DNA of 15,638 nucleotides from Bacillota bacterium (GTDB lineage: Bacteria > Bacillota > Dehalobacteriia > UBA4068): positions 1 to 15,638 of the forward strand of contig WRKD01000192.1 in NCBI GenBank assembly GCA_009778255.1, in the 5' to 3' direction. Position numbers and translations under genes: made by a program. Positions 1-6,159 of the stretch are shown piece after piece; positions within the stretch are counted from its first letter, which is position 1; the number at the start of each line of letters is the position of its first letter. Under the pieces are notes generated by a model. That model had not been told where the DNA came from and did no database searches. It saw nothing but the letters and a program-made list of their open reading frames with translations.

Positions 1-1
1 T

Positions 2-2395
2 AATAATGGCAAAGAGATAACCAATGCTGAGGGATATGGGCGGGTTCTGGAGATTTTGAATAACGAGAACGCACAAGTTACCGCCACAGAGAAAGATGAC
101 ACCGGACGCTTGATGACATGGACGACTCTGGAGGTTGACCAGTACCGAAATACACGTAAACCTGCTGAGGGTACAGCCGCCTGGTATAAGCCCGGAACAA
201 CTCCCTTATCACCATGGTATAGCACCGACGGTTCCGCTAAAGTAAACAATGCAGCTGAATACCTAATATACAAAGATATGCTGGCTACAAATGACACCAG
301 TTTAATAGAGATAAATTCAACTCTTATCCGCGCACCAGGGGGGCTTGTTACACCATTGAACAATAAAACAGGCTTAGCCGCTGTACGTGTAACCCCTGTA
401 CGCGACCCCAACACTGAAAAAGAAACAACACCAGGCGCCGGTACTTTCTTATGGGTGAATTACTGGTATGCTAGAGTAAGCCTTTTTATTACTGATACTT
501 CGAAAGAAACGGTAATCAACCCCGCAATAACTGAGCAAGCTCATTTCTTGCTACAGGCAAAAGACAAAGACGGCACTTGGAAGCAGGTTATTGGCACAAA
601 TACACCATACTTCTGTGGTGTTATACTAGAAGCCAATACTATGAATACCATGCTGGGCTTTGATTCTGCTTTAAGCGCTATACTGGGCACAAATGTCACT
701 ATAGAAGATATTTATAGATTAATTGGAAGCGGAAATGTGCGTGTAGCCGACGCTAACGGTATTCCGCTTACTACACAAACCAGACCAAACCCCGAAGTAG
801 CTGCTGCTGTTGACGCGGCAAACTTCGATGGAAGTAATGTATTTTACGTTTGGGTATCGCCAAAAAACGCAGAAATCGCAGAGGGTGGAAGAACATCGAC
901 AACTATTTCTTGGGATTGGTTTTTACCTATAGCAGAAGGCGGACTAGGCCATACTACTTTTCCTTTTACCCTGTATGCATCGATAACACCGGGCAGTAAT
1001 GAGCTAAGAAACGATGAAGATCTATGGTGGGATAATGTTTCGCCAATGCCTGACGGCGCCATTTATCATCCACCAGATGATTTATATGAGTATTATATTA
1101 TTACAAACGCATCTCAACTTACTCAACGGCCCTATATGTCGCTATGGCCACAAACTTTAACATTACAAGGAGGAGCTAATGCCGGTATCAGCATCCAAGG
1201 TGTGCAACGGTTCGGTGATACATATTCTGCTTTTGCCCAGGCATTGTTCACAAAAGATTCCGGCATAGGCCCCTTTACATTCAACATTAACATTAGGCAA
1301 ACCGGCAACTACGGTTTTGCACCGCTAATTCCTGATGAAACTTTCCAACAACACAACGGCACTAATATAGGCAGGGTTCAAGCAAAAATATCCAATAAAC
1401 CACTTTCGGTCACATTCACATTAACTCAAGAAGCACCACCTAAGACCAATCCTGCACCTGCACCTGCCCCTATCGAACCCACTCTCGCTCCCCTTGAACA
1501 ACCAACCACCGCGCCAATTTCGCCCAGCCAAAACATGCTTACATTAACAGAGCAAACTCAATTTACACCGGAGGCATTCATTCAACAATTTGGGTATAAA
1601 CCCCCGGCAGAAGAAATACTACTGCCGGTAGCCTCTACTAAAATACTAAAATTACGCTCTTTAGCAACAGCGAACATAGGAGCAAAACTTAATCTCATCC
1701 CCCTGCTTTCCCCGGGCAATTATGATCTTAGCGGCTTAATATGGAGCAGCTCTAAGCCGGATATAGCCACCGTGGATAAATATGGGGTGGTAACCGGTAT
1801 AAAAATGGGGAAAACCATTGTTTCTGTTGGTATACCGGGCAGCAAGCTTAAAGCAAACTGCACTATTACCGTCTCTGCTACTCCAAAAATACCTTTAATT
1901 AGCATATTACTGAACAATAGTTCGCTTACTCTGGAAAGCGGTAAACATGCAAACTTGCAGGCTATACTTAACCCATCTAATGCCAGCCTAAAAGGCATAA
2001 GCTGGCTAAGTAACAATAATGCTGTAGCTACGGTAGACGCGGTAGGCAAAGTGACCGCCATAGCCGCAGGCAGTGCCACTATAACTGCAATCAGCGATAA
2101 TAATGGCTATACTGCTGCTTGCGTCTTCACAGTTTTGGCTAAGCCGGTAAAGGTCGCCAGTGTAAAAATGAGTCAAACTTCTCTTATTATGCAAGTGGGT
2201 GAAGAATTTTTGCTCTCCTGCAATATATTCCCGGAAAATGCCGACAATAAAAACATCACTTGGAGCAGCAGCAATAACAATATAGTAACAGTTGTAAACG
2301 GCCGACTTTCCGCTTTAAAAAAAGGCGGGGCAGCCATAACCGCGGTTAGTGAAGACGGCCAGAAAAAAACCACCTGCAGAGTAACAGTTAAGTAG
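2..2395 (+). CDS. Large Big_2 (bacterial Ig-like) repeat protein, N-terminus cut by window edge
   Basis: The frame is open from the first bases of the window, so the TTG at 56 is probably not the start and the gene begins outside. The 797 visible residues split in two. Residues 1-480 match no family I recognise; they are rich in Thr, Asn, Pro and aromatics, low in Cys, and look like a beta-rich extracellular region. A Pro/Ala linker (about 482-509, including PAPAPAP) leads to three Big_2-type domains at about 548-625, 628-713 and 714-797. Each has the typical W-S-S-(S/N)-(N/K), (I/A)-(A/V)-T-V-(D/V) and G-(K/V)-V-T-(G/A)-(I) pattern. Big_2 domains are common in adhesins and other surface proteins. 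The chain ends directly after the third domain, with no LPXTG, SLH or choline-binding module. Any signal peptide would lie off the window. Surface location is inferred. No clear terminator follows. Confidence 0.85.
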   Translation, partial: NNGKEITNAEGYGRVLEILNNENAQVTATEKDDTGRLMTWTTLEVDQYRNTRKPAEGTAAWYKPGTTPLSPWYSTDGSAKVNNAAEYLIYKDMLATNDTSLIEINSTLIRAPGGLVTPLNNKTGLAAVRVTPVRDPNTEKETTPGAGTFLWVNYWYARVSLFITDTSKETVINPAITEQAHFLLQAKDKDGTWKQVIGTNTPYFCGVILEANTMNTMLGFDSALSAILGTNVTIEDIYRLIGSGNVRVADANGIPLTTQTRPNPEVAAAVDAANFDGSNVFYVWVSPKNAEIAEGGRTSTTISWDWFLPIAEGGLGHTTFPFTLYASITPGSNELRNDEDLWWDNVSPMPDGAIYHPPDDLYEYYIITNASQLTQRPYMSLWPQTLTLQGGANAGISIQGVQRFGDTYSAFAQALFTKDSGIGPFTFNINIRQTGNYGFAPLIPDETFQQHNGTNIGRVQAKISNKPLSVTFTLTQEAPPKTNPAPAPAPIEPTLAPLEQPTTAPISPSQNMLTLTEQTQFTPEAFIQQFGYKPPAEEILLPVASTKILKLRSLATANIGAKLNLIPLLSPGNYDLSGLIWSSSKPDIATVDKYGVVTGIKMGKTIVSVGIPGSKLKANCTITVSATPKIPLISILLNNSSLTLESGKHANLQAILNPSNASLKGISWLSNNNAVATVDAVGKVTAIAAGSATITAISDNNGYTAACVFTVLAKPVKVASVKMSQTSLIMQVGEEFLLSCNIFPENADNKNITWSSSNNNIVTVVNGRLSALKKGGAAITAVSEDGQKKTTCRVTVK
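1451..1530 (+). repeat. Pro/Ala-rich linker coding repeat
   Basis: Three tandem cctgcN units give the PAPAPAP core, followed by further Pro-Thr-rich sequence. It separates the unrecognised N-terminal region from the Big_2 repeats and probably acts as a flexible extracellular spacer. Confidence 0.7.
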
Positions 2396-2449
2396 CAATT
2401 TATAAGGTAAGCATGCTGCAAAAACAACCACGAAACATAAATTCTTTGG

Positions 2450-2478
2450 TTGCGGTAAAAGCCCCCCTATGATATACT
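2450..2478 (+). promoter_or_regulatory. Predicted sigma-A promoter of degV-family gene
   Basis: TTGCGG (2450-2455), a 17-nt spacer and TATACT (2473-2478), preceded by TG at 2470-2471, which makes an extended -10. It lies about 45 nt upstream of the start codon at 2522. No terminator is evident after the preceding Big_2 gene, so some readthrough is possible. Confidence 0.6.
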
Positions 2479-2521
2479 CTATGTAAGATTATGATTATCT
2501 ATAGAGAGGATTATTCTACAA

Positions 2522-3394
2522 ATGAAGAAAACTGCGGTGGTAACTGATTCTAACAGTGGTATTAGTCAACAGGAAGCACAAGAACTGGGGCTTTATGTAT
2601 TACCTTTACCTTTTACAGTAGGAGGGCAGCTTTTCTTTGAAGGTATGACATTAACTCAAGAACTATTTTACCAAAAGCTGGATGAAGGCTGCGAAGTCTC
2701 TACCTCTCAACCTTCTTTGGGTTCGATACAAGAATTATGGGATAGTATTCTTGTCGAATATGATGAAATTGTTCATCTTCCCATGTCCAGTGGTTTTTCT
2801 TCTTCATATGCTTCTGCCATGATGCTGGCGCAAGAATATGGCGGTAAAGTACAAGTAGTTGATAGCCTGCGTATTTCTATAACACAGCGCCAAGCGGTGC
2901 TGGATGCGCAAACGCTTATCCAGGCAGGGTGGGAAGCAGTACGCATTAAAGAATATTTGGAAGGCGTAAAGATGTATTCTTCCATATATATGATGGTCGA
3001 TACCATGAAATACCTGAAAAAAAGCGGCCGTGTTTCGCCAACAATTGCCGCTATCAGCACTATTTTAAATATAAAACCTATACTTTGCATAAAAGGGGCA
3101 AAAATTGATGTTGTTGCCAAAGCAAGAGGAATAAAACAGGCTACCGACTTATTAATAAAAGGCATACAAGGCGACTTAGCCGGTATATTCAAAGATTTTG
3201 CCGGGCCCGATAAAATTTGGCTAAAAATAGCCTATAGCTTGAATAAAGCTGCGGCAGAAACTCTTAAAACATGTGCAGAGGCTGCTTTTCCCGGTCACCA
3301 CATATCAATTGAACCGCTCTCTTTCACCGTAGTTTGCCATGCCGGGCCCGGGACTATTGCCATCACCTGCTGCAAAAAGCTTTCTCGCCTTTAA
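2522..3394 (+). CDS. DegV family fatty-acid-binding protein
   Basis: A 290-residue protein of standard DegV length. DegV (FakB-type) proteins are cytosolic and bind a fatty acid; with a FakA kinase, some members present it for phosphorylation and entry into phospholipids. The family signatures are visible: TDSNSGIS at 8-15, TSQPS at 61-65, SSGFSSSY at 89-96, and GRVSP followed by the LNIKPIL segment in the C-terminal domain. The ATG at 2522 is preceded by GAGAGGA about 11 nt upstream. No FakA-like kinase is in the window, so a role as a FakB subunit is only inferred. The gene is probably transcribed alone from the promoter just upstream and ends facing ilvE. Confidence 0.92.
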   Translation: MKKTAVVTDSNSGISQQEAQELGLYVLPLPFTVGGQLFFEGMTLTQELFYQKLDEGCEVSTSQPSLGSIQELWDSILVEYDEIVHLPMSSGFSSSYASAMMLAQEYGGKVQVVDSLRISITQRQAVLDAQTLIQAGWEAVRIKEYLEGVKMYSSIYMMVDTMKYLKKSGRVSPTIAAISTILNIKPILCIKGAKIDVVAKARGIKQATDLLIKGIQGDLAGIFKDFAGPDKIWLKIAYSLNKAAAETLKTCAEAAFPGHHISIEPLSFTVVCHAGPGTIAITCCKKLSRL

Positions 3395-3425
3395 AGGAAA
3401 AGTTCTCCGGTAAAGCCAAAAGAAT

Positions 3426-3458
3426 AATACCACCATATACGCAGTGTATGGTGGTATT
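3426..3458. terminator. Hairpin terminator between convergent degV-family gene and ilvE
   Basis: Arms at 3426-3440 and 3444-3458 form a 15-bp stem with one G-T wobble around a GCA loop. The T-rich tail is better on the minus strand (TTATTCTTTT) than on the plus strand, so it mainly ends ilvE but may serve both genes. Confidence 0.75.
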
Positions 3459-3499
3459 TGTAAAGACAAATAGTTTATCCGTTTTTATACAAGCCGGTG

Positions 3500-4564
3500 T
3501 TATACCTCTACTGTCCAGCCTAAAGTATCTGCTACCCGGCCCCATTGTATATCGGTTAGGGCATCGTAAATTTTCTGCGTAAGCTGGCCTATCTGACCAT
3601 TGCTTACGGCTATCTCTTGCCCGTGAATATTCAGCATACCAATAGGCGAAATAACCGCCGCCGTACCGGTACCGAAGGCTTCTTCTAAAGTGTTATTCTG
3701 GGCCGCTTGATGCAATTCCTCTAATGTAATACGGCGCTCGCAAGTTGGTATACCCCAAGTTTGCAGTAACTGTAATACGCTATCTCTCGTTACACCTGGT
3801 AAAATAGTGCCGCCGCTTAGTTCCGGAGTTATAACTTCTCCGTTTATCTTGAACATCACATTCATAGTGCCAACTTCATCTATATATTTGCGCTCGGCGC
3901 CATCAAGCCATAATACCTGACTGTAACCCATTTGTTTAGCCTTATACTGTGCAGCCAAACCGGCAGCGTAATTTCCGCCGCATTTGGTGAAGCCGGTGCC
4001 GCCCCGTACGGAACGCACATATTCATCTTCTACAAATATTTTCACCGGATTCAACCCTTCCGCATAATAAGCGCCAACCGGCGAAAGAATAACGATGAAT
4101 TTATACTCATCAGCGCGCTTAACCCCCAATTGCGCCTCTGTAGCGATAATTAAGGGGCGGATATACAAAGAGGTATCCGGCAATTTCGGAGTCCAATTTC
4201 TGTCTATATCGACCAATTCTTTGATCGCCTGCACAAAATATTCCTCCGGCAACTCCGGTATGCAAAGCCTTTTAGAGGAATTGTTAATGCGCCGCGCATT
4301 GGCTTGTGGTCTAAAGAGTAATATCTTATCATCTTCGGTATGATAAGCTTTCAAACCTTCAAATACTTCCACCCCATAATGCAGCACAATAGCGGCGGGG
4401 TCTAGACTTAAAGGCCCGTAGGGTATAATGCGTGCATCATGCCAACCTCGGCCTTCAGAATAATCCATAATGAACATATGATCGGTTGTGACATTGCCAA
4501 AACCTAAATTTTGCCAATCTGGCTCCGGCTTGGGGTTAGTGGTGAGTGTTTTTGTAATTTCCAT
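3500..4564 (-). CDS. ilvE: Branched-chain amino acid aminotransferase
   Basis: A PLP-dependent fold-type IV aminotransferase of 354 residues, the usual length of the BCAT-II-type branch. It interconverts Leu, Ile or Val and their 2-oxo acids using glutamate/2-oxoglutarate, the last step of branched-chain amino acid synthesis. The Schiff-base lysine is K194, in GGTGFTKCGGNYA. The cofactor-binding EVGTMN motif (230-235) and the YGVEVFEGLKAY segment (63-74) are intact. The ATG has an AAAGGGGA ribosome binding site 6-7 nt upstream. It is monocistronic as far as visible, with its own promoter, and diverges from the OCD-family gene. The leader is only about 42 nt, too short for a T-box or a classical attenuator. 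No ilv or leu biosynthetic genes are adjacent. Confidence 0.95.
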   Translation of the reverse strand: MEITKTLTTNPKPEPDWQNLGFGNVTTDHMFIMDYSEGRGWHDARIIPYGPLSLDPAAIVLHYGVEVFEGLKAYHTEDDKILLFRPQANARRINNSSKRLCIPELPEEYFVQAIKELVDIDRNWTPKLPDTSLYIRPLIIATEAQLGVKRADEYKFIVILSPVGAYYAEGLNPVKIFVEDEYVRSVRGGTGFTKCGGNYAAGLAAQYKAKQMGYSQVLWLDGAERKYIDEVGTMNVMFKINGEVITPELSGGTILPGVTRDSVLQLLQTWGIPTCERRITLEELHQAAQNNTLEEAFGTGTAAVISPIGMLNIHGQEIAVSNGQIGQLTQKIYDALTDIQWGRVADTLGWTVEV

Positions 4565-4612
4565 AGTGGTTCCCCTTTCATAAATAAACTATCTGTAAAT
4601 TATTTTAATTTC

Positions 4613-4641
4613 ATTATAGCGTGGGCAACTGGAAATAGCAA
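4613..4641 (-). promoter_or_regulatory. Predicted sigma-A promoter of ilvE
   Basis: On the minus strand, TTGCTA (4641-4636), a 17-nt spacer and a perfect TATAAT (4618-4613). Predicted transcription start near 4606, giving a short leader before the ATG at 4564. Confidence 0.75.
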
Positions 4642-4668
4642 CTGTAAGTTGAAAGTTTAAAAATAGAT

Positions 4669-4697
4669 TTGACAAAGCGCCGCCCTACCATTAAACT
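4669..4697 (+). promoter_or_regulatory. Predicted sigma-A promoter of OCD-family gene
   Basis: TTGACA (4669-4674), a 17-nt spacer and TAAACT (4692-4697). The expected transcription start, near 4704, falls at the first bases of the AAAGGAGG ribosome binding site (4705-4712), so the 5' leader would be only about 17 nt. It lies back-to-back with the ilvE promoter. Confidence 0.65.
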
Positions 4698-4720
4698 ATG
4701 TTTTAAAGGAGGCTATGGCG

Positions 4721-5689
4721 ATGATTTTTCTTAACCATGAAGATATTCTAAAAACCATGACACGTTTAGAATTGATAGATAAAATTGAAGAGGCTTTCGA
4801 TATTATTCGGCAAGGTGATTATTATATGCCCAACCGTATTTCTGTTGTGCATAAGAATAAAAACCTGCTCTTCATGCCCTGTTTTTCCGGGCAAGCTATA
4901 GGGGCGAAAGTGCTTAGCGTTTTTCCGGAAAACGCCCGTATAGGCAAGCCCATGATACATGGCTTAATGGTACTTAACGATAATGAAAGCGGAGAAATTT
5001 CCGCGTTGATAGATGGGCAAGCTCTTACTGCAGAACGCACGGGCGCAGTTGGCGGGGCTGCTATACGGAGTCTTTGTCCTCGCGATGTTGAAAACTTGGG
5101 CATAATCGGCGCCGGCGTTCAAGGGTATACGCAAGCACTATATGCCTGCACGGTTAGAAATATCAAAAATATATATTTCTATGACGCTTATAAAAAAGAT
5201 TATTCAGATTATCTTTGCGCCTTGCTTCAAGAATTAAATCGGGAAGTTAAGATCAGGGTTTGCGCTTCGGCAGAGGAGTTGCTAAACTTAAGCCAGCTGG
5301 TGATAACAGCCACAAATGCTGAAGAACCGGTATTGCCTAATGAAACAAGATTACTGGCTGGGAAAACCTATATCGCACTTGGCTCGTATATGCCAGATAT
5401 GCGGGAATTACCGGATGCCCTTTGGCAACTGGTGGCACAAGTATATACCGAACTGCCTTTCGCCTGCGAAGAAAGCGGAGATTTATGCCAGCCTTTAGCA
5501 AGCGGTATTCTTAAGCGGGAAAATATATATTATATGGGCGATCATCTGGCGCAACATATTCCCTCGCCCAGCATTAGCGATGGTAAAACCAGATGTTTTA
5601 AATCGGTTGGCGTAGGCTTAGTCGATCTTATCTGCGCTAAAGCCATCTATACCAAAGCTCTGGATCGGCATATAGGAAAGCAAATATAA
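4721..5689 (+). CDS. Ornithine cyclodeaminase / mu-crystallin family NAD(P)-dependent oxidoreductase
   Basis: A Rossmann-fold enzyme of 322 residues, typical for the OCD/mu-crystallin family, which includes ornithine cyclodeaminase, archaeal alanine dehydrogenase and pyrroline-2-carboxylate or ketimine reductases. The substrate-end residues R39, K63 (GAKVLSVFP) and R106 (LTAERTGA) are present, as is the dinucleotide-binding GIIGAGVQG at 127-135. True ornithine cyclodeaminases carry a catalytic Asp in a GDCPGK-like motif. Here the aligned segment is GSYMPDMREL with Tyr223 at that place, so an imine reductase or amino acid dehydrogenase role is more likely; this rests on a by-eye alignment from memory. 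The longest frame starts at ATG 4715, but AAAGGAGG ends only 2 nt before it and lies 8 nt before ATG 4721, so 4721 is preferred. The substrate is unknown. Confidence 0.85.
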   Translation: MIFLNHEDILKTMTRLELIDKIEEAFDIIRQGDYYMPNRISVVHKNKNLLFMPCFSGQAIGAKVLSVFPENARIGKPMIHGLMVLNDNESGEISALIDGQALTAERTGAVGGAAIRSLCPRDVENLGIIGAGVQGYTQALYACTVRNIKNIYFYDAYKKDYSDYLCALLQELNREVKIRVCASAEELLNLSQLVITATNAEEPVLPNETRLLAGKTYIALGSYMPDMRELPDALWQLVAQVYTELPFACEESGDLCQPLASGILKRENIYYMGDHLAQHIPSPSISDGKTRCFKSVGVGLVDLICAKAIYTKALDRHIGKQI

Positions 5690-5714
5690 AGGGCTGCCGT
5701 AAAACGACAGCCCT
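5690..5714. terminator. Bidirectional terminator between OCD-family gene and rpsO
   Basis: GGGCTGCCGT (5691-5700) pairs with ACGACAGCCC (5704-5713) with one C-A mismatch on the plus strand and an AAA loop; A5690-T5714 extends it. Both sides are T-rich outward, with TTTATATTT on the minus strand after rpsO. It shares the GGGCTGTCG stem core with the terminator at 9775-9810. Confidence 0.75.
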
Positions 5715-5728
5715 CATATTTATTGATA

Positions 5729-5992
5729 CTACCTTCTTAAACCAAGTTCAGTAATGATTTTGCGGTAACGGTCTATGTCTTTGCTTTTAATATAATTCAG
5801 CAACCCACGGCGCTGGCCAACCATTTTTAATAAGCCACGGCGACTGTGAAAATCCTTTTTATGGATTTTCAAATGTCCTGTCAAATGATTGATTTGATAG
5901 GAGAGCAAAGCGATTTGCACTTCCGGAGAACCGGTATCACTTTCATGTAGGCGATATTTTTCTATTATCGCCAACTTTGTTTCCGCATCCAT
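5729..5992 (-). CDS. rpsO: 30S ribosomal protein S15
   Basis: A protein of 87 residues, close to the usual 88-89 for S15. S15 is a primary binder of the 16S rRNA central domain and helps form the platform and bridge B4 to the 50S subunit. The family core is intact: LHESDTGSPEVQIALL, INHLTGHLKIHKKDFHSRRGLLKMVGQRR and LNYIKSKD. The frame is open further upstream to an ATG at 6031, but that would add 13 residues not found in S15; the AAAGGAGG sequence just upstream of ATG 5992 fixes the start there. It has its own promoter and structured leader. The usual neighbour pnp does not follow: a terminator and a convergent gene do, so rpsO is monocistronic here. Confidence 0.97.
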   Translation of the reverse strand: MDAETKLAIIEKYRLHESDTGSPEVQIALLSYQINHLTGHLKIHKKDFHSRRGLLKMVGQRRGLLNYIKSKDIDRYRKIITELGLRR

Positions 5993-6027
5993 TAGCCTAC
6001 CTCCTTTTATTAAATTATCCCCCATGT

Positions 6028-6060
6028 CCAAGGAGGCGTTGGAGCAGCGCTTTCCTTAGG
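6028..6060 (-). promoter_or_regulatory. Structured rpsO leader hairpin, possible S15 autoregulatory site
   Basis: In the roughly 70-nt leader, the RNA can fold as CC-U-AAGGA paired with UCCUU-GG (one bulged U), topped by AA, then GCG paired with CGC around a 9-nt loop. It lies about 25 nt upstream of the ribosome binding site. rpsO leaders in several bacterial groups bind S15 and repress translation through unrelated structures; assigning that role here is inference from position and fold only. Confidence 0.4.
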
Positions 6061-6078
6061 CAGGGTTGTACGTGCTTA

Positions 6079-6107
6079 AGTTTATCATAAACAGATCGAT
6101 TTGACAA
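6079..6107 (-). promoter_or_regulatory. Predicted sigma-A promoter of rpsO
   Basis: On the minus strand, TTGTCA (6107-6102), a 17-nt spacer and TAAACT (6084-6079), with TG one base before the -10 (extended -10). Predicted start near 6072. No convincing terminator separates it from the feoB stop at 6160, so feoAB transcripts may also run into rpsO. Confidence 0.65.
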
Positions 6108-6159
6108 GTGGGTAAAATATTTATAATTGGCTTTATGCTAAATCTGCAACAACCTGCCC

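Noticed and set aside
1640..2392. Big_2 repeats read as a phage tail or tail-fibre decoration, implying a prophage
   Set aside because: Big_2 domains occur in phage proteins too, but no phage gene, integrase or attachment site is nearby and the next genes are chromosomal housekeeping genes.
2396..2449. Terminator after the Big_2 protein gene
   Set aside because: Only a short AGCATGCT palindrome is present and it lacks a usable stem and T-run.
2773..3192. Long antisense open frame (139 codons) inside the DegV-family gene
   Set aside because: It lies wholly opposite a confidently assigned gene, has no ribosome binding site of note and shows no recognisable protein features; a shadow of codon bias.
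4565..4612. Possible T-box or attenuator in front of ilvE
   Set aside because: The predicted leader is only about 42 nt and shows no specifier loop, T-box sequence or terminator hairpin.
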